Origin: Paenibacillus rigui
Lineage (GTDB): Bacteria; Bacillota; Bacilli; Paenibacillales; NBRC-103111
Direction of reading: 5' to 3'
Length of the DNA: 64,000 bases
Assembly: GCF_002234615.1 (NCBI RefSeq)
Contig: NZ_NMQW01000017.1
Coordinates: forward strand, 1 to 64,000
The notes under the pieces are model-generated. The model ran no database searches, was not told where the DNA came from, and saw only the letters and a list, made by a program, of their open reading frames with translations. A program made the position numbers and the translations under genes. Positions 41,364 through 51,329 of the stretch are shown piece by piece. How positions within the stretch are numbered: position 1 is the stretch's first letter; each line of letters begins with the position of its first letter.

Positions 41364-43178
41364 CTATTCTTCTGTCGTGAAGCTGAGAACAGACGGGTCC
41401 ACACTGGCGATTTCGCCAAGATCAGGCGTATCGTCCAGCCGTACGACCGTTTCACGCGGTCCGTGCAGCTCGAACACGATAATACGATTCTGGCCTTGTC
41501 TCAGCAGCGGGCCGGGCAGGTATAGAGCTTTTTGCGGCCCTTTCTCCCAATAGCGCCCGAGGTTAAAGTCGTTGATGAACACCAGACCCTTCGTCCAATC
41601 GTCCAATCGAATGAACGTATCGGCAGGCTCGTCCACCTCGAAGAAGCCTTCATAGAAGAACGGGCCGGCTTCCGCCACCCCAGCTGCATCGTCCGGAATC
41701 GGCTGGAACGACAATCCATCCAACGTATCCAACGGAATCGAGTGAATCGTCCAGCCGTACAAAAACTGATTATCCAGCCGCACGCCTTCGGTAATGCCTT
41801 TATGGTCGCGCAGCAGAGGACCATAGTTGATGCGCCCCATATTTTCAACCAGCAAGGTCAGTTCTGCACCTTCAGCCGGGATATCGACCTTCAGCGGCTT
41901 AGGGTCCCACCGCTCGACAACGCCGATCGGCACACCATTCATAAATACTTGCGCGCGGTCGCGGACCTCCTGCAGCCATAATTCCTGTCCGCGGCGCGGG
42001 CCGTTGACGAAGGTCGTATAGGCAATAAATCCATAGTTTTGCCCTACCCTCTCCATCGGCTCCGGATGGGTCCTTTCCACCCGTGGACCAAGAGCATCCA
42101 GTTGATCGAACAGGCGGGAACGACGGGTCAGACGCACTTCCCCGTATCGCTTACGCGGCAGCGGATCGGGGAACGCCTCCTGCGCAGCGCCGGTTTCACC
42201 GGTATATTTTTGCAGCACGTGTCGTACGGCCTCCAGCTTCGGAGTGGCATCGCCCCATTCCGATAAGGGAGCATCATAGTCGTAGCTGGTCACGGTAGGC
42301 TCGTAGGCTTGGATGTGATTGGCGCCGCTGTAGAAACCAAAATTGGTTCCTCCGTGGAACATATAGAAGTTGACCGATGCGCCTGCCTGTAGCATGTCAT
42401 CCAGCACTTGAGCTACGTCTGTACCATCGCGGGTATGATGGGGCTCCATCCAATGATCGAACCAGCCGTTCCAAAATTCCATGCACATGAGCGGCTCATC
42501 GGGACGGTACTCCCTGAATTTGGCGAACGATTCCTCTACTTTTGAACCAAAATTGACTGTAGCCAGAACGCCGGGCAGCGTGCCGCCCTGCAGCATTTCA
42601 TCCGTCGGGCCGTCGGACGTAAACAGCAAAACATCGATGCCCCTATCGACCATCCCTTGACGCAAATGTTCGAGATATCGTTTATCGTTGCCATAGCTGC
42701 CGTATTCATTTTCAACCTGCATCGCTATAATGGGACCGCCATTCGTACTGAGCAGCGGTCTCAGCTTCGGCAGCAGAACGTCATAGTAAGCATCCACTTT
42801 AGACAGAAACAACGGATCCGAACAGCGAAGACGCATATCCGGGTAACCAAGCAGCCAAGCGGGAAGACCTCCGAACTCCCACTCCGCGCAAATATAGGGA
42901 CTTGGACGGACAATGACCTGCAGTCCCAGCTCACCGGCCAATTGAATAAACTGGACGATATCGGCCATGCCTTCAAAGCAAAAGCTGCCTTCCTTAGGCT
43001 CATGAACGTTCCAGGCTGCATAGGTTTCCACAATATTGAAGCCGCAAGCCTTCAGCTTAAGCAGACGGTCCCTCCAATACTCGGGAACGACGCGAAAATA
43101 ATGAATAGCCCCTGATAAAAGCCGCACCGGCTCTCCATGCCAAATAAATTGATTCCCTTTCACTTCCAGCAGCGACAT
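41364..43178 (-). CDS. Glycoside hydrolase family 35 beta-galactosidase
   Basis: A 604-residue beta-galactosidase without a signal peptide. The TIM barrel (residues 1-330) has the GH35 motifs: WNVHEPKEGSF, GGPIIAMQVENEYGSYG with acid/base E158, and MEFWNGWFDHW with nucleophile E234. The C-terminal part is beta-sandwich (LWLQEVRDRAQVFMNGV and FINDFNLGRYWEKGPQK). Substrate is a terminal beta-galactoside, exact one unknown. Preceded by a direct repeat that may be an operator; single-gene unit. Confidence 0.95.
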   Translation of the reverse strand: MSLLEVKGNQFIWHGEPVRLLSGAIHYFRVVPEYWRDRLLKLKACGFNIVETYAAWNVHEPKEGSFCFEGMADIVQFIQLAGELGLQVIVRPSPYICAEWEFGGLPAWLLGYPDMRLRCSDPLFLSKVDAYYDVLLPKLRPLLSTNGGPIIAMQVENEYGSYGNDKRYLEHLRQGMVDRGIDVLLFTSDGPTDEMLQGGTLPGVLATVNFGSKVEESFAKFREYRPDEPLMCMEFWNGWFDHWMEPHHTRDGTDVAQVLDDMLQAGASVNFYMFHGGTNFGFYSGANHIQAYEPTVTSYDYDAPLSEWGDATPKLEAVRHVLQKYTGETGAAQEAFPDPLPRKRYGEVRLTRRSRLFDQLDALGPRVERTHPEPMERVGQNYGFIAYTTFVNGPRRGQELWLQEVRDRAQVFMNGVPIGVVERWDPKPLKVDIPAEGAELTLLVENMGRINYGPLLRDHKGITEGVRLDNQFLYGWTIHSIPLDTLDGLSFQPIPDDAAGVAEAGPFFYEGFFEVDEPADTFIRLDDWTKGLVFINDFNLGRYWEKGPQKALYLPGPLLRQGQNRIIVFELHGPRETVVRLDDTPDLGEIASVDPSVLSFTTEE

Positions 43179-43251
43179 AAGCGCACCTATCCTTTCAACC
43201 GCTTTCCTAGTTCTCCTATAGCCAAGTTACAGGAATGACCGGGAACAGCTT

Positions 43252-43275
43252 GTACCGTATGTACTCGTACCGTAT
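43252..43275. promoter_or_regulatory. Direct repeat upstream of the beta-galactosidase gene
   Basis: GTACCGTAT occurs at 43252-43260 and 43267-43275 (15-base period), about 75-100 bases before the gene start. It could be an operator; no regulator is known. The remaining 43276-43500 holds no gene. Confidence 0.35.
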
Positions 43276-43500
43276 ATATTTGATGCGACATCGTCCGGCC
43301 CTACCTTGAGCCTGAACCCATATGTACCCCATTGCATCTAATCTGAACATATGTAATTATAAATCATCATTTTGGTCGTATCAATCATAAATTTGATCGT
43401 TACCATCTTTTTATGATGAATGGATATACATCCATCAGGGGCCACCCACAAGGCCCATCAAAGGAGCAAGCTCCCCGACGGACCTTGTCAGTATTCTTTA

Positions 43501-43755
43501 TTAGCCCTGACCCATTCCATAGGTTCCATGACCATGACCATGTCCATGTCCGTGCCCGTGCCCATGTCCATGTCCGTAGTGATGGTAAGGATGGTGGTGA
43601 TACCCGTAAGGATGATAAACATAAGGATGGTAACTATACGGATGATAGTATGGGGGATACGGGTGCGGGTGATGTGGGTGGTGGTGCATCCACTGTTGAT
43701 GATGCATTCCATAATGTTGAGGGGATTGTTGGTAAGAGCGTTTATTTTGAGGCAT
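43501..43755 (-). CDS. Histidine-rich small protein
   Basis: An 84-residue protein beginning MPQNKRSYQQ, then HHPHHPHPYP-type and YHPY repeats, and a run of Gly-His dipeptides near the C-terminus. About a third of residues are His. Such proteins bind Ni2+, Zn2+ or Cu2+ and some are spore coat proteins. AAAGGGA lies nine bases before the ATG at 43755. The repeats also keep other frames open on both strands, but only this one has a sensible start and repeat periodicity. Confidence 0.6.
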   Translation of the reverse strand: MPQNKRSYQQSPQHYGMHHQQWMHHHPHHPHPYPPYYHPYSYHPYVYHPYGYHHHPYHHYGHGHGHGHGHGHGHGHGTYGMGQG

Positions 43756-43929
43756 TTGCAATCGTCCCTTTCCACTTTAGATTTGATATGAATACATCCA
43801 TAACGTATGCCTGATAGGGTGCAATAGATGCTTATCCTAATAATTTAGGCTCCAAATTGGACGTATATCTGCATTCCCTGCTCGGCCTCACAAGGCTAAA
43901 AAGATGCGTGCCCCTGGTACGCCAAACAC

Positions 43930-43959
43930 AAAAAACGCCCTCCTGTACAAGGAGGACGC
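43930..43959 (-). terminator. Terminator after the beta-helix gene
   Basis: On the minus strand GCGTCCTCC, loop, GGAGGGCG, then TTTTTT. Confidence 0.75.
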
Positions 43960-43972
43960 TAGTAAAATGGAT

Positions 43973-45310
43973 TTAGAACCCGGACGTAGCCGTGTCCGTA
44001 CCGCTGTCTTTTAACCCTTCAGCATTGCCGCTCCCGGCGTTGCCGAATACGGAATTCGACTGGCAGCGAGCCGATCCAAGCTTAATTGCGGCCGTCGAGC
44101 ATTGAAAAAGGCTGTTGTTCATAACCACATTGCCTTTGGCCAGGGAACCGCTCCCTTCCCCGATCGTATCGATCAGCACGCCGATTTCAGCTCTGCGGAC
44201 TTCATTGCTTTTGATGCTGTTCCCGTCACCGTTCAGCACCGCTATGCCGCGCACGGCAGCATCGATCGTATTTCCCGTAACCGCATTGCCGTAAGGCTTG
44301 TCATCACCGGCATTTTCCTCCGCATCCAATTGAATGCCTCCCGAAGCCGGCTGCGATATGACATTGCCAGTAACCGTATTGAAGCTGCATGCATCCTTCA
44401 ACCGGATACCGTAAGAGCTGCTTGTTTCGGTTGAGCCCAGCCCAGCGGCAGAAATCATATTCCCTTGTATCAAATGATGCGCACAAGAGGTCAGCTTGGA
44501 AGATAATAGAATGGCGCTGTCCTTGCATTGTTCCATCACATTGCTGGCAATGATCGAATAAGTGCTTCCGGCTGTAACATAAATGCAGTTGCGGTATACA
44601 TTTTTAAAATGATTCCCGATGATCGTATGATTGCTCCCGCCTTCTACCACAATACCATAGCCTTCGTAAAGGCTATCGGAGCCTAATATAAAGGTGAAGG
44701 TGCACCCCGTAATAGAGACATGATCTGCACGAGTAAGACATAACGCGTTCGTTATGTACTTGAACACACAACGATGGATTGCAATATGAGAGGCTTCAAA
44801 TATCGTCACGCCCTTTTCCACAGCGGAAAATAAGGTCCCGTTGGGCACTCCGATTCCTTCAAAGGTAAACCCTTCGATCGAGCAGTGACTGGCGCTCCCT
44901 CCGAAAAGCAGCATCTGCAAGTTATCCGCCTCTGCTTTTAGAACGGTCGCCTCCGCCCCATCGCCTAGCAGGTGAACCTTCGATTTCACAAAAATGGTAG
45001 ATCGAATGACATACTTGCCTGGAGGAAAATAAACCGTGCCTCCGCTAGAAGCCGCCGCATTGATAGCGGACTGGATATAGGCTGTATCGTCATCATCAAG
45101 CCTGCCCGTACCCGATGCTCCAAAATCCTTTACATTGTAGAACGGAATGCTGCTTGTAACAGGCTTGGTAGAAGAAGCCGCATAGGCCGTCTCTCCTGTA
45201 AATCCTGCGCCTATAGCGAATAAAGCGCCCGCAGCTCCCATCGATGCAAGCAGCTGCCTGCGAGTCATCGGCTTATCCGCTGCATCAGCGTGTGTCTCTC
45301 TGGTCTGCAC
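43973..45310 (-). CDS. Tat-exported right-handed beta-helix protein
   Basis: A 445-residue pectate-lyase-fold protein. The N-terminus has a twin-arginine signal (TRRQLLASMGAAG, cleavage near AYAAS), so it is exported folded. The pectate lyase superfamily entry block is FYNVKDFGASGTGRLDDD, followed by GGTVYFPPGKYVI and many parallel beta-helix coils (GNHFKNVYRNCIYV, GNVISQPASGGIQL). It probably acts on a polysaccharide, but the catalytic residues cannot be assigned. GTG start with GGGAGGAG upstream. Confidence 0.85.
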   Translation of the reverse strand: MQTRETHADAADKPMTRRQLLASMGAAGALFAIGAGFTGETAYAASSTKPVTSSIPFYNVKDFGASGTGRLDDDDTAYIQSAINAAASSGGTVYFPPGKYVIRSTIFVKSKVHLLGDGAEATVLKAEADNLQMLLFGGSASHCSIEGFTFEGIGVPNGTLFSAVEKGVTIFEASHIAIHRCVFKYITNALCLTRADHVSITGCTFTFILGSDSLYEGYGIVVEGGSNHTIIGNHFKNVYRNCIYVTAGSTYSIIASNVMEQCKDSAILLSSKLTSCAHHLIQGNMISAAGLGSTETSSSYGIRLKDACSFNTVTGNVISQPASGGIQLDAEENAGDDKPYGNAVTGNTIDAAVRGIAVLNGDGNSIKSNEVRRAEIGVLIDTIGEGSGSLAKGNVVMNNSLFQCSTAAIKLGSARCQSNSVFGNAGSGNAEGLKDSGTDTATSGF

Positions 45311-45484
45311 GAGAAGCTCCTCCCTCTCTTGGAAATTCTATGAAAATTATAACTTTCAAAGAGAGAGATGGCAACCCTGTCTCCTTCAGCTCCGAACGCA
45401 AGGATACAAAGGCTTCGCCGTCTTTGAAGCTGGCATGCGTTGGGTTAAGATAGACGAAGTAGATGAAACTGACCTCGGAATCTG

Positions 45485-45514
45485 AAAAAAGCAGACCCGA
45501 AGGTCTGCTTTTTT
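45485..45514. terminator. Bidirectional terminator
   Basis: AAAAAAGCAGACC, CGAA loop, GGTCTGCTTTTTT. It ends the SpoVIF-like gene on the minus strand. Confidence 0.8.
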
Positions 45515-45523
45515 ACAGCTTTG

Positions 45524-45811
45524 TCAACGAAACATGCCCCAGAGCTTAATCAAATGAAACGTGTTATTCGGATCAATTTTTTGTGAGATGACGAAATTCA
45601 CCATATGTTCTGTCTGTTGATCCGTAGGTCTTTCTCCGAGCACCTTGGAGAGCATCCCGACAAACCTTCTGACTTTCACGCGATCTTGAAGATCCGTCTT
45701 CGTCACACCTTGCAAAATCATTTTAATCCGTTCTTTCGTATCCGGATTTTTCATTTTCAGCTTGACGCGTTCCACAAATGCAGGATCGAATCCGTATTTC
45801 TGATAGCTCAT
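45524..45811 (-). CDS. Stage VI sporulation protein F-like protein
   Basis: A 95-residue helical protein, starting MSYQKYGFDPAFVERVKLKM, with DPNNTFHLIKLWGMFR at the C-terminus. I recognise this as the form annotated in Paenibacillaceae as SpoVIF/YjcC-like, which in B. subtilis affects spore coat assembly; the match to the B. subtilis protein itself is weak. GGAGGTG eight bases before the ATG at 45811 supports the start. Confidence 0.6.
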   Translation of the reverse strand: MSYQKYGFDPAFVERVKLKMKNPDTKERIKMILQGVTKTDLQDRVKVRRFVGMLSKVLGERPTDQQTEHMVNFVISQKIDPNNTFHLIKLWGMFR

Positions 45812-45952
45812 GTCACGAACACCTCCGATAACGGATATTGGGGATACAGGTATGCTCATCCAATTGGAGTTGCTGCAAACCTCTCACCGTAAGTTTATGA
45901 CGGAGGGCTCGGACATGTGTCCTATAATCTTGCCATGAACCGCAAATAGGTG

Positions 45953-48010
45953 TTAATCCAGCAATTCGCTGTCCGTAATGTGCTCCCGCTGTAAAAATTC
46001 ACGCAGCAGCGTATAGCCGGCGGCAGTCCAGAAATCCGGTCTCCGTACAAGCTCCGCCGCATCGTCCCGCGCCCGTTCCATCACCTCAAAGTCGGTCACC
46101 ATGTCGGCGATCCGGAAATCCGGCAAGCCGCTCTGCTTCGTTCCGAAAAAGTCTCCCGGACCTCGCAGCTCCAAATCGCGTCTAGCGATTTCGAAGCCGT
46201 CGTTCGTATCGGTCATCGCCTTCATCCGCTGCTTGCCGACCTCATTCTTCGGATCGGCTATCAGCACACAGTACGATTGATGCTCCCCCCGGCCTACGCG
46301 TCCGCGAAGCTGGTGGAGCTGTGAAAGACCGAAGCGGTGAGCGTCATAAATGATCATGAGCGTCGCGTTCGGCACATCGACTCCGACCTCGATAACGGTC
46401 GTCGACACCAGAACCTGAACCCGGTTAGCGCTGAACTCGCGCATCACCTCGTCCTTTTCCGCGGGAGTCATCCGGCCATGCAGCAACCCCACCTTGTAGT
46501 CAGGAAAAGCAAACTGCATTTGGGCATGCACATCGATCGCATTCTGCACATCCAGCTTCTCGGATTCCTCAATGAGCGGGCAGATTACATAGGCTTGACG
46601 CCCTTCCGCCACCTCGCGCCGAATAAAGCCCAAAACCCGGTCCAGCATATCGTGTGTGACGGCGTACGTCTTGATCGGCTTGCGCCCTTTGGGAAGCTCG
46701 TTCAGCGTGGATACATCCATATCGCCGAACGCCGTAATAGCCAACGTCCGTGGAATCGGCGTCGCTGTCATCGTCAGCACATCGGGGTTCAAGCCTTTGC
46801 GCCGCAAAACGCTGCGCTGGTTGACGCCGAACCGGTGCTGCTCGTCGGTTACGACAAGACCGAGCTTCCGAAAGAACACATCCTCCTGAATTAACGCATG
46901 CGTACCGACGACCACGTCAATCATGCCCATTTGCAGCGCACCCAGTACATCCCTCCGTTGGCGGTCCGTCAAGCTCCCCGTAAGCAGCGCGACTTGGATG
47001 CCGTAAGACTCGAATAGCCGCTCCAGAGACCGTTTATGCTGTTCTGCCAATATTTCCGTCGGTACCATCAGCGCTCCTTGGTAACCGGCCTTTACAACCG
47101 CGTACAACGCCGAGGCGGCGACAACTGTCTTCCCGGCTCCTACATCCCCTTGAAGCAAGCGGTTCATGCTGAACGGCTGCTGCAAATCATGAAGAATTTC
47201 GGCCAGCACGTTTTTTTGCGACTCGGTCAAAGTAAATGGCAGCGCCCGCACGAAAGCCCGCACCAACGGCATGTCCAACGGATGCGCAACGCCGTCCGCA
47301 CGATCATGATTCAGAGCCCGGTAGGCTTGCATCTTCAGCTGGAACAAGAACAGCTCCTCGAATACCATCCGCTTGCGCGCCCGCTGCCCTTCCTCCATCG
47401 AGCCGGGCATATGCAGCAAGGCAACCGCCTGCTTGCGCGGCATGAGATCATATTTCGCCAGCAATTCCTGGGGGAGCACCTCCGGAATAAGGCCGCCGTA
47501 TTGCGTTAAGGCCTGCTTCAGCGTCTGGCGCATCCACTTTTGGGTCAAAGCCCCGGTAACCGAGTAAACAGGCTGCAGCGTGCCGATCTGGGAAGTCCCT
47601 TTCCCCGGAAATTCGGACTCCGATACGGTAAGGTGCAGCCTTTTTTGATCCCATTTTCCGGTCAATACAATGTCTGTCCCCGCCTTCAACTGATCCTTTA
47701 AGAAATGCCGATTAAACCAGACTGCGGTGATGAATAACGGATCCGCCATCATTTTACAGGTTAATCTCGACTTGACCCGACCGTACATTTGTACAAGCGG
47801 AACCCCGACAACGGTGGCCTGGACGGTAATCTTATCTCCATCCTTCGCTTCCGTCAGGTCGCGCAGCGTGTAATCTTCATAACGAAAAGGATAGTAGTCG
47901 AGCAGGTCTCCCACGGATGCGATGCCCAGGGTCAGTAACTCCTCGGGCTTTTTCCCCTTGACCCCGTGTACCTCTTTGACCGGAATTTGATACAAATCGA
48001 TAGAGGCCAT
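45953..48010 (-). CDS. recG: ATP-dependent DNA helicase RecG
   Basis: A 685-residue branch-migration helicase that remodels stalled replication forks. The N-terminal wedge/OB part (about 1-240) is followed by the motor domains: Walker A in LLQGDVGAGKTVVA, DEQH in VVTDEQHRFG, TATPIPRTLAI, and motif VI in LRGRVGRGEHQSYC. It overlaps the DegV gene by one base. Normal length and all motifs present. Confidence 0.97.
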   Translation of the reverse strand: MASIDLYQIPVKEVHGVKGKKPEELLTLGIASVGDLLDYYPFRYEDYTLRDLTEAKDGDKITVQATVVGVPLVQMYGRVKSRLTCKMMADPLFITAVWFNRHFLKDQLKAGTDIVLTGKWDQKRLHLTVSESEFPGKGTSQIGTLQPVYSVTGALTQKWMRQTLKQALTQYGGLIPEVLPQELLAKYDLMPRKQAVALLHMPGSMEEGQRARKRMVFEELFLFQLKMQAYRALNHDRADGVAHPLDMPLVRAFVRALPFTLTESQKNVLAEILHDLQQPFSMNRLLQGDVGAGKTVVAASALYAVVKAGYQGALMVPTEILAEQHKRSLERLFESYGIQVALLTGSLTDRQRRDVLGALQMGMIDVVVGTHALIQEDVFFRKLGLVVTDEQHRFGVNQRSVLRRKGLNPDVLTMTATPIPRTLAITAFGDMDVSTLNELPKGRKPIKTYAVTHDMLDRVLGFIRREVAEGRQAYVICPLIEESEKLDVQNAIDVHAQMQFAFPDYKVGLLHGRMTPAEKDEVMREFSANRVQVLVSTTVIEVGVDVPNATLMIIYDAHRFGLSQLHQLRGRVGRGEHQSYCVLIADPKNEVGKQRMKAMTDTNDGFEIARRDLELRGPGDFFGTKQSGLPDFRIADMVTDFEVMERARDDAAELVRRPDFWTAAGYTLLREFLQREHITDSELLD

Positions 48011-48861
48011 TATGCCGGACTGACGAAGGCAGCGACGGCTCCGGGACCGGCGTGCGTTCCAATGACTGACCCTATAGTTGTATACTGCATACTTTTCACC
48101 TCAAAATGCTGCTTCAACAAGCCGCTCAGCTCATCGGCCGCAGACAGCGTGTCCGCATGGGCCACAGTCACATGAATCGGCTTTCCGGCAAAGTCGGCTT
48201 GAAGCATCTCCACAATGCGCCCCATCGCCTTTTTATGTCCCCGAACCTTATCGACCGAATACACTTCACCCTGATCAGTGATGGATAATATCGGCTTAAT
48301 GTTCAACAGCGAACCGACCAATGCGGCCGCTTTGCCGATGCGCCCTCCTTTTTGAAGATACTCCAGCGTGTCCACTAGAAAATAGAGCCGCATCTCCCGG
48401 CGCATCGTTTCGACCAATGCAACAATCTCTTCCTTGCTTTTTCCAGCCATGGCCGCTTCAGCCGCAGCCACAGCGAGCATACCGATACCATACGATGCCG
48501 ATTTGGAATCGATTACGGTCAAATCCGCCTTCCCTTCAAGCATGGTGCTGGACAAAACGGCGGTTTGATAAGTTCCGCTCAATCCCGAGGATAAGTGAAT
48601 CGACACAATGCCGGCGTCCGAAGACGCGGCGAGCTTTTTATAAATGTCCAGAAATTCAACGGGAGAGGGCTGCGAAGTCGTAGGCAGCGAAGGGAACGAG
48701 GCCAGCTTTGCAAAAAACGCCTGTGGACTTAAATCGATCCCGTCACTGTAAGTCTCCGTTCCAAAATGTACCTTTAAAGGCACGATTTCAATGTTTAAGC
48801 GTTCCTGCAGCTCCACCGGAATATCGGCTGTACTGTCCGTAACTACTCGAACCTGACCCAA
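48010..48861 (-). CDS. DegV family fatty-acid-binding protein
   Basis: A DegV/FakB-type protein of about 283 residues that presents a fatty acid to the kinase FakA. Seen: VVTDSTADIP at the N-terminus, LPTTSQPSP, HLSSGLSGTYQTA and GGRIGKAAALVGSLL. I favour the TTG at 48861, six bases after GAGGTG; the GTG at 48870 lies within that site. The FakA gene is directly upstream on the same strand, so the kinase and lipid carrier are expected to act together. Confidence 0.92.
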   Translation of the reverse strand: MGQVRVVTDSTADIPVELQERLNIEIVPLKVHFGTETYSDGIDLSPQAFFAKLASFPSLPTTSQPSPVEFLDIYKKLAASSDAGIVSIHLSSGLSGTYQTAVLSSTMLEGKADLTVIDSKSASYGIGMLAVAAAEAAMAGKSKEEIVALVETMRREMRLYFLVDTLEYLQKGGRIGKAAALVGSLLNIKPILSITDQGEVYSVDKVRGHKKAMGRIVEMLQADFAGKPIHVTVAHADTLSAADELSGLLKQHFEVKSMQYTTIGSVIGTHAGPGAVAAFVSPA

Positions 48862-48905
48862 TCCATCCACCTCAATCTATAGATAAATGTCTGTCCGAAA
48901 GCGGC

Positions 48906-50663
48906 TTATTCGGCAGATAAAATATAATAATAAAGCGGCTGACCGCCGGCGTGAACTTCGACCTCCAGGTCCGTATACGTCTCTTCGATATATTGCACGA
49001 GCGAACGGGTCTGGTCCTCAGAGGCATCCTCACCCGTATACACCGTCACGATTTCCGCGCCATCGGCTACAAGGCTGTCCACCAGCTTTCGCGCGGAGGC
49101 CAGCAAGTCCGGATCCGCAGCAACAATTTTACTATTATGAATGCCGATATAATCCCCTTGTTTGATGTTCATATCATCCATCTGCGTATCCCGTACGGCG
49201 TAGGTCACTTGACCTGACTGCACCTGCAGCAAAGCTTGCCCCATCAAGTCGGCATTCTCGTCTGCCGCCGCCTGCTCCCGGAAGGCAAGCATGGCTGCTA
49301 TGCCTTGAGGAATCGACTTCGTCGGAATAACGATCAATTGCTTGCCATCCACAAGATCAACCGCCTGCTGGGCAGCCAAAATAATATTCGAGTTGTTCGG
49401 AAGCACGAACACGGTCTTGGCCTGAACAAGAGAAGCTGCCTTGACAATGTCCTCCGTGCTCGGATTCATCGTCTGCCCGCCATGGAGCACCTGATCCACA
49501 CCGAGACTGTTCAAAATCCGTGAAATTCCCGGCCCTGCGGATACAGCAACAAATCCGTACGGCTTCAACGTCTTCACTGGCTCGGACACCGATACTCCTG
49601 CAGAGACGCGACCGGACAGCTCCGCCGCTTCTTCGAGCAAAAGATGCGTGTGCTGTTCTCTCATATTTTCAATTTTGATCCGGCTCAAAGCCCCATAAGT
49701 CATCGCATGGTTCATGACACTGCCGGGATATTCAGCATGAATGTGCACCTTGACCAAATCATCGTCCGCTACAACGAGCAGGGAATCCCCGAGCTTGGAT
49801 AGCTCCTGACGAAATTCGTGCTCGTCGAAAGCCCGGCTCCCAGGTTTGCGGCCGCTCAGTGTCACCATAAACTCGGTGCAGTAGCCGAACTCGATATCCT
49901 CTGTCGCAAGCTTAGCCTGTGCCCTTAAAGGCTCTGCCGTGCCATGTCCTTCGGAGGCATGGGCAATGACCGGCTTTCCGGTAAATCCCGGACCCCCGGC
50001 GAAACTGCCGTCAGCTGTCGAAACCTCCTCTGCATTGCCCTCTTCCTGCAGCGCCTGAAGGAAGCCTTCGTAAATATACAGCAGCCCTTGACCGCCGGCA
50101 TCCACGACCCCTACCTGCTTCAGCACCGGCAGCAAATCAGGCGTTCTGGAGAGCGCCTCCTGCCCGTGCTTCCATACTTCTCTCATCAGCTCCGCCAAAT
50201 CTGCAGTCCGCTTGGCCTGCAAAACGGCATGCTTCGCCGCCTCCTTCGACACGGTAAGAATGGTGCCTTCCACCGGCTTCACGACAGCCTTATAGGCCAT
50301 ATCCACTCCATGCTGCAGTGCCGCGGCAAACTGTACCGAGTCAATTGAAGCGCTGTCCGTGACAGCCTTCGCGAAGCCCCGGAACAATTGGGACAGAATG
50401 ACCCCTGAATTCCCGCGGGCCCCCATCAGCAAGCCTTTAGCCAACGCTTCCGCGGCCTTACCTATATGCTCGGACGGACGCCGTCTCAGCTCTTCTACAC
50501 CGGAAGTCAGAGTCAGGTTCATATTGGTCCCGGTATCCCCGTCAGGAACTGGAAACACGTTGAGCGCATTGACATTGTCCACATTTTCTCTAAGCTGCCG
50601 GGCTCCTTTTTCCACCATACGGATAAAGTCGTTCCCATTCATATTGTTTAAGCGCTTACTCAA
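48906..50663 (-). CDS. fakA: Fatty acid kinase, DhaL-domain subunit
   Basis: The YloV/FakA kinase (585 residues), which phosphorylates fatty acids bound to FakB. The N-terminal DhaL domain has NVFPVPDGDTGTNMNLT (two metal-binding Asp) and MGARGNSGVILSQLFRGF; a middle and C-terminal region contains VFVLPNNSNIILAAQQ of the FakA C-domain. I prefer the TTG at 50663 (MSKRLNNMNG), about ten bases after GGAAGGGG, over the ATG at 50672, which is too close to that site. It lies between yloU and degV. Confidence 0.95.
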   Translation of the reverse strand: MSKRLNNMNGNDFIRMVEKGARQLRENVDNVNALNVFPVPDGDTGTNMNLTLTSGVEELRRRPSEHIGKAAEALAKGLLMGARGNSGVILSQLFRGFAKAVTDSASIDSVQFAAALQHGVDMAYKAVVKPVEGTILTVSKEAAKHAVLQAKRTADLAELMREVWKHGQEALSRTPDLLPVLKQVGVVDAGGQGLLYIYEGFLQALQEEGNAEEVSTADGSFAGGPGFTGKPVIAHASEGHGTAEPLRAQAKLATEDIEFGYCTEFMVTLSGRKPGSRAFDEHEFRQELSKLGDSLLVVADDDLVKVHIHAEYPGSVMNHAMTYGALSRIKIENMREQHTHLLLEEAAELSGRVSAGVSVSEPVKTLKPYGFVAVSAGPGISRILNSLGVDQVLHGGQTMNPSTEDIVKAASLVQAKTVFVLPNNSNIILAAQQAVDLVDGKQLIVIPTKSIPQGIAAMLAFREQAAADENADLMGQALLQVQSGQVTYAVRDTQMDDMNIKQGDYIGIHNSKIVAADPDLLASARKLVDSLVADGAEIVTVYTGEDASEDQTRSLVQYIEETYTDLEVEVHAGGQPLYYYILSAE

Positions 50664-50729
50664 ATAAACCATTCCCCTTCCTGCTATGGAGCGGTCCGGA
50701 CCTTTCCCATGCCGGACCGCCTCTTAGCG

Positions 50730-51095
50730 TTACTGAGCTACACGAACACCTTGAACAGTAATGTTCACGGCATACACTTGAAGCCCTACAACCTCATTTA
50801 ACACATACTTTACCTTCGTCTGCACATTGTGGGCCACAACCGATATTTTCGTACCGTAACTAACCACGATATATAAATCAATGGAAAGCGATCCCTGCTC
50901 ATTTCGATGAACCTCTACACCCCGGCTCAAATTATCCCGACGCAGCAGTTCCGCAATGCCGTCCTTCAATTGATTGCGCGAAGACATGCCAACCAGTCCA
51001 TAACAATCCAAAGCTGCCGATCCCGCCAACACAGCAATAACCTCATCCGTTATATATACTTTGCCATATTCCGTAGCCAATTCAATAGCCATCAT
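50730..51095 (-). CDS. yloU: Asp23/Gls24-family protein
   Basis: A 121-residue YloU-like protein with GKVYITDEVIAVLAGSAAL, CYGLVG and the C-terminal YAVNITVQGVRV typical of the Asp23 family. Related proteins are tied to the cell envelope, and this member always precedes fakA in Bacillota. GGAG six bases before the ATG. It diverges from rpmB. Confidence 0.95.
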   Translation of the reverse strand: MMAIELATEYGKVYITDEVIAVLAGSAALDCYGLVGMSSRNQLKDGIAELLRRDNLSRGVEVHRNEQGSLSIDLYIVVSYGTKISVVAHNVQTKVKYVLNEVVGLQVYAVNITVQGVRVAQ

Positions 51096-51204
51096 ACGCA
51101 GCTCCTTTGATATAGATTAGGATGGACTATTTTTCATTCTACTATATCAACCGGAAGAAATAAATAAATTTTGGTTAAAACGGCATAAAAACATCCTTGC
51201 GCCG

Positions 51205-51234
51205 TTGACGGCTTTTGTTCCACTGTGATATGAT
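51205..51234 (+). promoter_or_regulatory. SigA-type promoter of rpmB
   Basis: TTGACG (51205-51210), 18 bases, TATGAT (51229-51234). About 95 bases of leader follow, including a possible CTTTCG/CGAAAG hairpin near 51278-51297. Confidence 0.65.
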
Positions 51235-51329
51235 ATTTGAGTGTGTTTTCTAGGAATTGCTCACGGAGAGTTCGCTTTCGAAGACAAGCAATACGAAAGT
51301 CGTCGAGGCTTTTAAGGAGGTGTAATACA

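Noticed and set aside
43530-43575. CRISPR-like short tandem repeats
   Set aside because: They are codon-level Gly-His repeats inside an open reading frame, with no spacers.
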